A stretch of DNA of 24,194 nt from assembly GCA_964639395.1 (NCBI GenBank), contig CAZXCT010000010.1, positions 1-24,194 on the forward strand. Direction: 5' to 3'. Positions 14,578 through 22,355 of the stretch are shown piece by piece (the first letter of the stretch is position 1; each line of letters starts with the position of its first letter). Origin of the DNA: ATZT02 sp964639395 (GTDB lineage: Bacteria > Actinomycetota > Actinomycetes > S36-B12 > UBA5976). Under the pieces are notes generated by a model. It had not been told where the DNA came from. It saw only the letters and a program-made list of their open reading frames with translations, and did no database searches. Position numbers and translations under genes: made by a program.

Positions 14578-16164
14578 TTAATGCAGGTTGACTACTCGAG
14601 CATATGTTGCTTCAACTGTAACAACAATTTGATGCAAAATTTCACTAGTTACAGGGGTATCAACAGTTAATACCAACAAGGCACTTCCGCCTTGACTTTC
14701 TCGCGCAACTTGCATCGCAGCGATATTTATTTGTGCATCGCCCATGATTGCCCCTACTTTGCCAACAATGCCAGGGCGGTCTTGGTAAGTGAACAGTACA
14801 AAGTGATCACTAAAACCTAAATCCAAAGTAAAGCCGTTTATTCCGACAACTTTGCCAATATCTTGCGGGCCACCAACTGTGCCAGCAACACTGTAAAAAT
14901 CACCACTGACCGTAGTAATTTCGATAGTAACTAAATTTCGGTAATTAGGGCTATAAGCATCTTTAATTAATTCGACATTCACACCACGCTCTTTAGCAAT
15001 TAGTGGTGCATTCACGTATGAAACTTGTTCATCTACTAATTGTGAAAAAATTCCTTTTAAGGCAGAGAGTTCTAAGATTGCTAAATCGTGATCAATTAAT
15101 TCGCCATAAACTGTGACTTTTACACTCGTGATAGCTGATTCAGTTAGACCGCAGACAATTCGGCCTAAATTTTCTGCCAGCGGTAACAACGGCCGAACTT
15201 CTTCTGCAATAACTCCTCCGCGTACATTTACTGCATCGGGTACTAATTCACCAGAAAGGGCTAATCGAACACTCTTTGCGACAGAGATACCGGCTTTCTC
15301 TTGGGCTTCTTCCGTGGAAGCCCCGAGGTGTGGCGTAGCAACGACATTTTCTAATTCAAACAAAGGTGAATCCGTGCAAGGCTCTTTGGCATAAACATCT
15401 AAACCTGCCCCGGCAACTTTGCCCGCTTTCAACGCGTTATACAAAGCAGTTTCATCAACGATTCCACCGCGTGCGGCATTTATGATATGAACAGTTGGCT
15501 TTACTTTTTCTAATGCTGCTGCACCGATCAAGCCAATTGTTTCTGGACTTTTAGGTAAATGCACTGTTATGAAATCACTTTGCTCAAGTAATTCATCGAA
15601 CGAGACAGATTTAACACCTAATTGGGCAGCCTTTGCTGGCTGAATGTATGGATCATACGTAATCATTTTTACGTTAAATCCAGCTAAGCGCTGCGCTATT
15701 AATGCTCCGATACGACCGAAGCCGACAATTCCAACAGTTTTGTCCGCTAATTCAACGCCAGAATATTTACTTCGCTTCCATTCGCCTGATTTTAAAGCCG
15801 AGTGGGCTGGTGAAATGTTTCTTGCGCTTGCCAAAAGTAATCCGATTGCTAACTCAGCGGCAGATGTAATATTTGAAGTTGGAGCATTTACCACCATCAC
15901 TCCATGCGTGCTAGCAGCTGCAACATCAATATTGTCTAATCCAACTCCAGCTCTAGCGACTACCTTTAAATTTTTTGCTGCTTTAAAAACTTCTTCATCT
16001 ACTCTTGTGGCAGAACGTACTAGCAAAGCACTTGCCTGGGCTATTTCACTCATTAATTCAGCGCGATTAGTGCCGTCTACATTTTTTACTTCAAAATCAG
16101 GTCCTAGCGCCGCCAACGTTGCTGGGGAGAGCTCTTCTGCAATTAGCACTAAAGGCTTTGTCAT
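14578..16164 (-). CDS. serA: D-3-phosphoglycerate dehydrogenase
   Basis: First enzyme of phosphorylated serine synthesis: 3-phosphoglycerate to 3-phosphohydroxypyruvate with NAD. At 528 residues it is the long actinobacterial type. The N-terminal catalytic and NAD domains show ARAGVGLDNID (70-80), the nucleotide loop VGFGRIG (147-153), and catalytic Arg232 (NAARGG), Glu261 and His279 (TPHLGAS). The middle ASB-type domain (about 315-450) precedes a C-terminal ACT domain (HFVLFTYQDRPGIVGKVGAI...), where serine normally inhibits. The ATG at 16164 follows the DUF2256 gene by 12 bp and has no good ribosome site, suggesting coupling. The downstream dehydrogenase starts two bases after its stop. Confidence 0.97.
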   Translation of the reverse strand: MTKPLVLIAEELSPATLAALGPDFEVKNVDGTNRAELMSEIAQASALLVRSATRVDEEVFKAAKNLKVVARAGVGLDNIDVAAASTHGVMVVNAPTSNITSAAELAIGLLLASARNISPAHSALKSGEWKRSKYSGVELADKTVGIVGFGRIGALIAQRLAGFNVKMITYDPYIQPAKAAQLGVKSVSFDELLEQSDFITVHLPKSPETIGLIGAAALEKVKPTVHIINAARGGIVDETALYNALKAGKVAGAGLDVYAKEPCTDSPLFELENVVATPHLGASTEEAQEKAGISVAKSVRLALSGELVPDAVNVRGGVIAEEVRPLLPLAENLGRIVCGLTESAITSVKVTVYGELIDHDLAILELSALKGIFSQLVDEQVSYVNAPLIAKERGVNVELIKDAYSPNYRNLVTIEITTVSGDFYSVAGTVGGPQDIGKVVGINGFTLDLGFSDHFVLFTYQDRPGIVGKVGAIMGDAQINIAAMQVARESQGGSALLVLTVDTPVTSEILHQIVVTVEATYARVVNLH

Positions 16165-16176
16165 ATATTAATTCTA

Positions 16177-16317
16177 TTAAGCACGTTTACGGCACGCATC
16201 AGAGCAGTACTTGACTTCGTCCCAGTTTTTGCGCCAACTCTTTCGCCAAGTCATAGGTCTGTGACACACCGCACAAATTTTTTCTTTCTTGGGCCTTTGC
16301 GAGATGTGTCTAGCCAT
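16177..16317 (-). CDS. DUF2256 small zinc-ribbon-like protein (46 residues)
   Basis: The frame from ATG 16317 to TAA 16177 encodes a basic microprotein. Two Cys pairs, CAVC (15-18) and CSDAC (38-42), flank a Trp-rich MTWRKSWRKNWDEVKYC, which is the DUF2256 signature; members are probably small zinc-binding proteins of unknown role. An AGG four bases before the ATG lies in the end of ilvC, whose stop is four bases upstream, and serA follows after 12 bp. So it is embedded in the ilvC-serA operon and translated with it. It is short enough to be missed by gene callers. I know no function; a structural or nucleic-acid-binding role is a guess. Confidence 0.88.
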   Translation of the reverse strand: MARHISQRPKKEKICAVCHRPMTWRKSWRKNWDEVKYCSDACRKRA

Positions 16318-16321
16318 TTAC

Positions 16322-17347
16322 CTATCTTTGGGTTTTGCCAGAAAAGTCATCTTGATTTGAATTTACCCAGGCCATCAACCCGCGAAGTCGTTTACCAACT
16401 TCTTCGATTTGCAAACTTTCACCCTGAGCGCGGAACTTCTTAAACTTCTTCGCACCTTTATCTTGATCTTCAATAAATGACTTAGCGAACTCCCCTGATT
16501 GAATATCTTTCAAGATTTTTTTCATGCGTTTTTTTGTTTTCTTGTTAATCACACGAGGGCCTGAGACATAATCTCCGAATTCGGCTGTATCTGAGACTGA
16601 CCAACGCATCTTGGTTAGTCCGCCTTCGTACATTAAGTCAACGATTAACTTAAGTTCATGTAAGCATTCAAAATAAGCAACTTCTGGTTGATATCCCGCA
16701 TCAACTAAAGTTTCAAATCCTGCCTGTACTAAGGCTGCGGTGCCACCGCAAAGTACGGCTTGTTCGCCAAATAAATCTGTTTCGGTTTCTTCGGTGAAAG
16801 TAGTTTTAATTCCACCGGCTCTTAAACCGCCAATTGCTTTTGCATATGAAAGCCCTAAGCCCCAAGAATTATTTGTAAAGTCTTGCTCCACCGCCACAAT
16901 TACTGGCACGCCTTTACCATTAGCGTATTCGCGTCGCACTAGGTGGCCGGGACCTTTTGGTGCAACCATGATTACATCTACATTGGTAGGCGGCTTGATA
17001 TATCCAAATCGAATATTAAACCCGTGTCCAAAAAATAAAGCTTTACCGGCAGTTAAATTTGGTTCAATATCTGCTTTATAAACGTGACGTTGCAAATGAT
17101 CCGGAACTAAAATCATAATTACATCTGCTTCTTGTGCCGCAACAGCTGGTGTTACTACCCGCAAGCCCGCTTGTTCAGCTTTGGCTCTAGATGGGGAACC
17201 TTCTTTTAAACCAACTCTTACATCTACTCCTGAATCGCGAAGGTTTTGAGCGTGCGCATGACCTTGCGAGCCATAACCAATTACCGCTACCTTCTTGCCT
17301 TGAATAATTGCAATATCGGCATCTTTTTCATAAAACAATTCGGCCAC
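16322..17347 (-). CDS. ilvC: Ketol-acid reductoisomerase (class I)
   Basis: Isomerises and reduces acetolactate / acetohydroxybutyrate with NADPH and Mg2+ in valine and isoleucine synthesis. The 341-residue length is that of the short class I enzyme. The N-terminal Rossmann domain has VIGYGSQGHAHAQNL (22-36) and the cofactor loop RVGLKEGSPS (44-53). His108 in FGHGF, and metal-binding Asp191 and Glu195 in TDLFGEQAVLCGG, are in place. The start is GTG 17347 with GAGGAG six bases upstream. It follows ilvN by 51 bp with no terminator seen and is followed by the DUF2256 gene after four bases. Confidence 0.97.
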   Translation of the reverse strand: MAELFYEKDADIAIIQGKKVAVIGYGSQGHAHAQNLRDSGVDVRVGLKEGSPSRAKAEQAGLRVVTPAVAAQEADVIMILVPDHLQRHVYKADIEPNLTAGKALFFGHGFNIRFGYIKPPTNVDVIMVAPKGPGHLVRREYANGKGVPVIVAVEQDFTNNSWGLGLSYAKAIGGLRAGGIKTTFTEETETDLFGEQAVLCGGTAALVQAGFETLVDAGYQPEVAYFECLHELKLIVDLMYEGGLTKMRWSVSDTAEFGDYVSGPRVINKKTKKRMKKILKDIQSGEFAKSFIEDQDKGAKKFKKFRAQGESLQIEEVGKRLRGLMAWVNSNQDDFSGKTQR

Positions 17348-17398
17348 GCGATTCTCCTCTATTTACACTCTTGGACTACAAGGGTACTTTATTTATTC

Positions 17399-17911
17399 TT
17401 AACTAGATCGCCCGGATTTGTCAGTAAGGGACTTTTGGCCTCTTCCGACTGCAACCATTCCAGATTGAACTAATTCTTTGATCCCATGGGGTGCTAGCAC
17501 TTGAACCAACGCATCCAATTTGTCTCTAATGCCGGTTGCTTCAATTGTCACTGAATCTTGCGATACATCAACAACTTTTGCTCTAAAAAGAGAAACTGTT
17601 TCTAAAATTTCTGAACGCGTTTGCGCATTTGTCTTCACCTTGACAAGTATTAACTCTCGCTGCACTGACTGCGCCGAATCAAGCTCTACAATTTTGAGCA
17701 CATTTACTAACTTGTTTAATTGCTTTGTTACTTGCTCTAATGGATGTGCTTCTACGTTAACAACAATTGTCATACGTGAAATTTCATCAGATTCTGTTGG
17801 GCCTACCGCTAGTGATTCGATATTGAATCCACGTCTAGCAAATAAACTAGCGGTACGAGCAAGCACACCGGGGCGATTTTCGACAAGTACGCTCAAAGTA
17901 TGTCTCTTCAT
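17399..17911 (-). CDS. ilvN: Acetolactate synthase small (regulatory) subunit
   Basis: The regulatory subunit activates IlvB and carries valine feedback inhibition. The 170-residue protein has an N-terminal ACT domain (HTLSVLVENRPGVLARTASL, 3-22; RRGFNIESLAVGPTE) and a C-terminal ALS-SS domain. It has the standard length. Its ATG overlaps the ilvB stop by one base (TAATG), which suggests translational coupling and balanced subunits. Confidence 0.97.
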   Translation of the reverse strand: MKRHTLSVLVENRPGVLARTASLFARRGFNIESLAVGPTESDEISRMTIVVNVEAHPLEQVTKQLNKLVNVLKIVELDSAQSVQRELILVKVKTNAQTRSEILETVSLFRAKVVDVSQDSVTIEATGIRDKLDALVQVLAPHGIKELVQSGMVAVGRGQKSLTDKSGRSS

Positions 17912-19653
17912 TAGTCTTCACGCTCCCACTTTGGGGCAAGATCGCGTGCATACTTAATGTCAGAATTACTTGAGCCAGCCGCCACCATTGGCCATACCAT
18001 CGCATCTTTATTCACCTGAAAATCGATTACTACCGGTGCGTCGTTTATGCCTAGCGCTTTTTCAATTACTGAATCAACCTCTTCAGGATTCTCACAACGC
18101 AATCCATGGCATCCATAAGCATCGGCTAATTTAACGAAGTCCGGAAAGCGATGCGATTGCAGATCTGTCTGCGAATAGCGCTCGTTATAAAACAAGGTCT
18201 GCCATTGACGCACCATTCCAAGAGAAGAATTATTGATCAAAGCAACTTTGATTGGAATATTGTTAATGCTGCAAGTTGCCAACTCTTGATTAGTCATTTG
18301 AAAGCAACCATCGCCATCAATTGCCCAAACGGTGGTGTCTGGCATGCCAACTTTTGCACCCATCGCAGCTGGAACGGCAAATCCCATAGTGCCTAACCCG
18401 CCACTGTTTAGCCAAGTTGCCGGCTTTTCGTACTTAACAAATTGTGCTGCCCACATTTGATGCTGACCAACTCCAGCTGTATAAATCGCATCTGGGCCCG
18501 TTAAGTCAGAAAGTCTTTCAATTACATATTGGGGTGATAGTGAGCCATCTGTCGGTAAGTCATATCCCAATGGGTAATCATCACGCAAGCGATTCAGCGT
18601 CACCCACCAAGCTTCATAATCTGTAGTTTTACCGCTGTTGAGTTCTTCTTTAATTGCGGCTACTAATTGTGAAATAACTTCTTTTGCATCCCCTACTATC
18701 GGTATATCTGCAAAACGATTTTTACCAATTTCTGCTGGGTCAATGTCGGCATGAATAACTTTTGCACCTGGGGCAAATGAAGACAAATCACCTGTAACCC
18801 GATCATCAAATCTTGTGCCTAGTGCAATTAGTAGATCGCTTTGTTGCAGTGATCCGACTGCCGCCACCGTTCCGTGCATTCCAGGCATACCTAAATGTTG
18901 TGGATGAGAATCTGGAAACACGCCACGTGCCATCAAAGTAGTTACTACCGGTAATTTTGTGATTGTGGCAAGTTCAAATAATTCTTTATGAGCCCAACTC
19001 TTAATTACTCCACCGCCGATGTACAGCACGGGTTTTTTACTCGACAGTATTAAATTTGCTGCTTCTCTAATTTGTTTATTATTTGGCTTAAGTGTTGGCT
19101 TGTATCCTGGAAGATCAATTTCAGTTGGCCAATGAAAATCAGACTTTTTGTTTAAGGCATCTTTTGAAATATCAACTAAAACTGGCCCTGGTCTTCCGGT
19201 AGATGCAATATGAAATGCCTCTTTGATCGCTTTCGGAATCTCTCTGGGGTCAGTGACTAAATAATTATGTTTAGTTATCGGAAAGGTAATACCGCGAATA
19301 TCTGCTTCTTGAAAAGCGTCAGTACCTATTGCCGCACTTGGTACCTGTCCGGTAATAGCCACCATTGGTACAGAATCCATATGAGCATCTGCAATCGGTG
19401 TTACTAAATTTGTCGCTCCCGGCCCACTAGTTGCCATGCAAACACCAACGCGACCAGTTGCCAAGGCGTAACCTTCTGCCGCATGTCCAGCACCTTGCTC
19501 ATGGCGCACCAAAATGTGACGGATCTTTTTTGAATCCATCAATGGGTCATAAGCTGGCAAGATCGCTCCGCCTGGGATACCAAAAATGGTTTCAACCCCG
19601 GCCATTTCTAACGACCTAATTAAGCTCTGGGCACCTGTCAGTTGTTCGCTCAT
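17911..19653 (-). CDS. ilvB: Acetolactate synthase large (catalytic) subunit
   Basis: Thiamine-diphosphate and FAD enzyme condensing pyruvate with pyruvate or 2-oxobutyrate; the first common step of branched-chain amino acid synthesis. The 580-residue protein shows the catalytic glutamate in RHEQGAGHAAEGYA (Glu52), ATSGPGATNLVTPIADA, and the diphosphate-binding GDGCFQMTNQELATC ending in NN. I use ATG 19653, since MSEQLTGAQS is a normal start; a TTG lies one codon upstream. A GAGAGAG stretch is the likely ribosome site. An attenuator with a valine-rich leader peptide lies 50-145 bases upstream. Confidence 0.97.
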   Translation of the reverse strand: MSEQLTGAQSLIRSLEMAGVETIFGIPGGAILPAYDPLMDSKKIRHILVRHEQGAGHAAEGYALATGRVGVCMATSGPGATNLVTPIADAHMDSVPMVAITGQVPSAAIGTDAFQEADIRGITFPITKHNYLVTDPREIPKAIKEAFHIASTGRPGPVLVDISKDALNKKSDFHWPTEIDLPGYKPTLKPNNKQIREAANLILSSKKPVLYIGGGVIKSWAHKELFELATITKLPVVTTLMARGVFPDSHPQHLGMPGMHGTVAAVGSLQQSDLLIALGTRFDDRVTGDLSSFAPGAKVIHADIDPAEIGKNRFADIPIVGDAKEVISQLVAAIKEELNSGKTTDYEAWWVTLNRLRDDYPLGYDLPTDGSLSPQYVIERLSDLTGPDAIYTAGVGQHQMWAAQFVKYEKPATWLNSGGLGTMGFAVPAAMGAKVGMPDTTVWAIDGDGCFQMTNQELATCSINNIPIKVALINNSSLGMVRQWQTLFYNERYSQTDLQSHRFPDFVKLADAYGCHGLRCENPEEVDSVIEKALGINDAPVVIDFQVNKDAMVWPMVAAGSSNSDIKYARDLAPKWERED

Positions 19654-19702
19654 CAAACTCTCTCTTCTGTGCCTAGTCTTTCACTTACCTAACTCGAGTA
19701 AC

Positions 19703-19734
19703 AAAAAACCCCCCGGCCCAGAGGCATCGGAGGG
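19703..19734 (-). terminator. ilvB attenuator terminator
   Basis: On the minus strand CCCTCCG (19734-19728) pairs with CGGGGGG (19715-19709) with one G-U, and an inner GCC/GGC adds three pairs; six U residues follow at once (19708-19703). It lies between the leader peptide and ilvB, 50 bases before the ilvB ATG. This is a textbook intrinsic terminator, well placed for attenuation. Confidence 0.88.
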
Positions 19735-19736
19735 TG

Positions 19737-19768
19737 GCGCGTTGGCTGGGTCTAGCTAGCCGACGCGC
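19737..19768 (-). promoter_or_regulatory. ilvB leader hairpin overlapping the leader-peptide stop (pause/anti-antiterminator)
   Basis: GCGCGT plus GGCT pair with AGCC plus ACGCGC (ten pairs with one mismatch) around a ten-base loop; the 5' arm covers the last codons of the leader peptide. CCCAG on the 3' side (19746-19750) can instead pair with CTGGG in the terminator (19717-19721), a possible antiterminator. This gives the alternative folds expected for attenuation. Confidence 0.65.
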
Positions 19769-19797
19769 TCTCTAACTACTACGAGGTTAGTAAGCAT
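19756..19797 (-). CDS. ilvB leader peptide (Val-rich, 13 residues)
   Basis: From ATG 19797 the frame reads MLTNLVVVRERVG then TAG. The run GTA-GTA-GTT (19774-19782) next to CTC would stall ribosomes when valine or leucine is short. A hairpin and a strong terminator follow before ilvB. Leader peptides with terminators before ilvB are known in Streptomyces, Mycobacterium and Corynebacterium. There is no Shine-Dalgarno site. Confidence 0.85.
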   Translation of the reverse strand: MLTNLVVVRERVG

Positions 19798-19805
19798 TTG
19801 ATAAA

Positions 19806-19834
19806 AGGGTAACGCATAAAGCCCAACCCCACAA
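19806..19834 (-). promoter_or_regulatory. Candidate promoter giving a leaderless ilvB leader transcript
   Basis: TTGTGG (19829-19834) and TACCCT (19806-19811) are 17 bases apart on the minus strand. The -10 ends eight bases before the leader ATG, so the transcript should begin at or within two bases of that ATG. The -35 lies inside the heliorhodopsin terminator hairpin. Confidence 0.45.
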
Positions 19835-19849
19835 GATGAGGGTTGGGCT
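19820..19849 (-). terminator. Terminator-like hairpin after the heliorhodopsin gene
   Basis: AGCCCAACCC and GGGTTGGGCT are a perfect ten-pair stem around a ten-base loop, 16 bases after the heliorhodopsin stop. On the minus strand it is followed by TTTAT, a short U-tract. It separates the gatAB-ilvD-heliorhodopsin unit from the ilvB leader. Confidence 0.65.
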
Positions 19850-19865
19850 CACAAGCACTGCAGAG

Positions 19866-20636
19866 CTAGATGTTTAAGGTGCCAAGCACGATGATCCAGC
19901 CAAGCGCAGACTTTGCGGTAAGGCTCAACACGATATAGGCCTTTTCCCCATAAGCATAAACTTTCCATTTTCCAATTTTCTTGTATTGCAGCCACATATT
20001 GATAGCAAAACTATTAAAAAATAGAAAGGTCAAAAGAAAACCAAATTGCGCGTATCCCGGAATAGCATCGGCAATATTTCTGGTTGAAACCCAAAAGTAA
20101 ATGCCACCCATGATCCAAGGCACAATCCCAGCAACCACTCCGATGTTGAAAGGAAGCCAACTTGTTTTTTGAGTTAGTTGGTTGTACTTTTCCATCATCA
20201 AGCCCATCAAGTTCATAACAAAGTTAAGTGTAAAAATAAACACAACAGTAGCTACTTCAATCAAACCACCCAGCATCATTAGCACAACAAGCATCAATGA
20301 AGAGCTGATTGAGTATTCCCACCAGCGAAGTGGGTTAATACCATTTTGGATATTTTGCTCATAGCGACGTACATAAAAAGGAGCAGAGATTATAAAATGT
20401 GCAAGTGCCGACAATAAAAGAAAAATAGGTGCTATATAGGCAATCGGAAATTCGAATAAAAGTTCAGTCTCTGGGCGAATTCCTTCTGCCGTTTCGGTAA
20501 AGAATCGAGTAATAACAGGGATTCTGGCTGCATCATTAAGAATAAAGAAAAGCGCAACCCCTTGAATTAAGTGAGTCAATCCAGCAATTCGATTAAAAGT
20601 TTGTAGATTTTTACCAAGTTTTGTTTCTGGCTTCAT
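19866..20636 (-). CDS. Heliorhodopsin (retinal-binding seven-helix membrane protein)
   Basis: Heliorhodopsins bind retinal and, unlike pumps, sit with the N-terminus in the cytoplasm; they have slow photocycles, and their function is debated. The 256-residue protein has seven hydrophobic segments. The retinal lysine is K242 in helix 7 (IVLSLTAKSALGW), and the counterion is E107 in helix 3 (NPLRWWEYSISSS). Conserved H22 (LTHLIQG) and H80 (LAHFIISAP) match the active-site histidines, and FFNSFAINMWLQY marks helix 6. These positions nearly coincide with those I recall for the type protein 48C12 (H23, H80, E107, K241), which supports ATG 20636 with its AGGA site; a TTG lies five codons upstream. 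It follows ilvD by 43 bp and precedes a terminator, so it is probably cotranscribed with ilvD. Confidence 0.94.
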   Translation of the reverse strand: MKPETKLGKNLQTFNRIAGLTHLIQGVALFFILNDAARIPVITRFFTETAEGIRPETELLFEFPIAYIAPIFLLLSALAHFIISAPFYVRRYEQNIQNGINPLRWWEYSISSSLMLVVLMMLGGLIEVATVVFIFTLNFVMNLMGLMMEKYNQLTQKTSWLPFNIGVVAGIVPWIMGGIYFWVSTRNIADAIPGYAQFGFLLTFLFFNSFAINMWLQYKKIGKWKVYAYGEKAYIVLSLTAKSALGWIIVLGTLNI

Positions 20637-20679
20637 TGTTATCCTATTCAAAAATTGTTTACGTCTAATGTCACTCTAG

Positions 20680-22350
20680 TTAGTCACAAACTGCACCGTA
20701 GGCAGCAGACCCAACAAGTTTGGCGTATTTTCCTAATACGCCGGTGGTGTAGCGCGGTTCGGCTGGTTTGAATTCTTTTTTGCGCTTATCTAATTCCTCA
20801 GCATCCACCAATAGATCTAATGTCTTGGTGTTCATGTCTAAGCGAATCTTGTCGCCAGTTTTTGCCAGACCAATCGGCCCGCCATGTGTTGCTTCTGGTG
20901 CTACGTGACCTATACAAAAGCCGGCAGTAGCTCCTGAGAATCTTCCGTCAGTAACCAGCATTACATCTTTACCTAAGCCGGCTCCTTTGATTGCACCAGT
21001 TACTGCGAGCATCTCGCGCATGCCGGGGCCACCTTGCGGTCCTTCATAACGAATAACAACTACGTCACCTTTAACGATATTTCCGTGGGTTAGTGCTTCC
21101 ATGGCGTCTTTTTCGTCATCAAAAACTTTTGCGGTACCTTCAAAAATTGGCTCATCGATACTGGCTGCTTTGATTACTGCACCTTCTGGTGCTAGAGAGC
21201 CTTTAAGAATTACGAGACCACCTGTTTTATGGATGGGATTTTTAACAGCAAAGATAATTTTGCCATCAGGATCTGGTGGATTAATCTTGGCTAAATTTTC
21301 TGCCATGGTTTTTCCGGTTACCGTCATGGCGTCACCATGGATTAAACCAGCGTCCATCAGCGCCTTTAGGACAACCGGGATCCCACCAATTTTATGCAAA
21401 TCATTCATAACGTAACGGCCAAAAGGTTTAACGTCGGCTAAGTGCGGGGTTTTGTCCCCAATGCGGTTGAAGTCATCCATGGTGATATCCACGCGAGCCT
21501 CATGCGCCATTGCTAAAAGGTGCAAAACTGCATTTGTGGATCCACCCAAGGCCATAACAATTGTGATGGCGTTTTCAAATGCTTTTTTAGTCATAATGTC
21601 GCGCGCAGTTATACCTTTACTTATTAAATTGACTACGGCTTTACCGGCCTCATAGGCATCAGTTTCGCGCGAACGATCTAAGGCGGGCGCTGATGCGCTT
21701 CCTGGTAGCGCCATACCGATTGCCTCTGCCACACTGCTCATTGTGTTTGCGGTGAACATTCCCCCACAAGCACCTTCACCTGGGCAAGCATTTTTTTCAA
21801 TATCTGCTAATTCTTTTTCTGTAATTTTGCCTAGCGCACATGCCCCAACTGCTTCAAAAACATCTTGCAAAGTTAGATCTTGATCATTTAATCTTCCGGG
21901 CATGATTGTTCCGTTGTAAACAAATACACTTGCTAAATCTAAACGAGCTGCCGCCATTAACATTCCTGGTAAAGACTTATCGCATCCGGCTAGCGTTACT
22001 GAGCCGTCTAGTCTTTCTGCATGCATCACCGCTTCAACTGAGTCGGCAATAATTTCGCGGCTTACTAACGAAGCGCGCATTCCCTCATGACCCATTGAGA
22101 TTCCATCTGAAACTGTGATTGTTCCAAATTCCATCGGGTAGCCGCCAGCATCTCTCACGCCTTCTTTTACTTTTTCAGCGAGACGGCGCAAGGTCATATT
22201 GCAAGGGGTGATTTCATTCCAAGAATTCGCGACACCAATTTGTGGCTTTTTAAAATCTTCATCTTGCATGCCGATTGCTCGTAACATGCTTCTGGCTGGT
22301 GCGCGCTCAAAACCCTCAGTGACCTCTTTACTTCGCGGCTTCATATCCAT
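20680..22350 (-). CDS. ilvD: Dihydroxy-acid dehydratase
   Basis: Iron-sulfur enzyme converting 2,3-dihydroxy-3-methylvalerate / isovalerate to 2-oxo acids in isoleucine and valine synthesis. The 556-residue length is normal. Cluster-binding cysteines are visible: Cys50 (NEITPCNMTL), Cys123 (AGCDKSLPGM) and Cys195 (CPGEGACGGMFTANTM); three cysteines with these spacings fit the IlvD/Edd family, probably the [2Fe-2S] type. The lysine in GCDKSLPG is the one carbamylated in homologues. It begins at ATG 22350, five bases after the gatB stop, with AGGGG eight bases upstream. The heliorhodopsin gene follows after 43 bp. Confidence 0.97.
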   Translation of the reverse strand: MDMKPRSKEVTEGFERAPARSMLRAIGMQDEDFKKPQIGVANSWNEITPCNMTLRRLAEKVKEGVRDAGGYPMEFGTITVSDGISMGHEGMRASLVSREIIADSVEAVMHAERLDGSVTLAGCDKSLPGMLMAAARLDLASVFVYNGTIMPGRLNDQDLTLQDVFEAVGACALGKITEKELADIEKNACPGEGACGGMFTANTMSSVAEAIGMALPGSASAPALDRSRETDAYEAGKAVVNLISKGITARDIMTKKAFENAITIVMALGGSTNAVLHLLAMAHEARVDITMDDFNRIGDKTPHLADVKPFGRYVMNDLHKIGGIPVVLKALMDAGLIHGDAMTVTGKTMAENLAKINPPDPDGKIIFAVKNPIHKTGGLVILKGSLAPEGAVIKAASIDEPIFEGTAKVFDDEKDAMEALTHGNIVKGDVVVIRYEGPQGGPGMREMLAVTGAIKGAGLGKDVMLVTDGRFSGATAGFCIGHVAPEATHGGPIGLAKTGDKIRLDMNTKTLDLLVDAEELDKRKKEFKPAEPRYTTGVLGKYAKLVGSAAYGAVCD

Positions 22351-22355
22351 TCGGA

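Noticed and set aside
20637..20679. Possible separate promoter for the heliorhodopsin gene in the 43-bp gap after ilvD.
   Set aside because: No TTGNNN/TANNNT pair with 16-18 base spacing is found; cotranscription with ilvD is simpler.
21101..21655. Plus-strand open frames opposite ilvD.
   Set aside because: They are antisense to a well-conserved enzyme and show no recognisable protein features; they follow from codon bias of the true gene.
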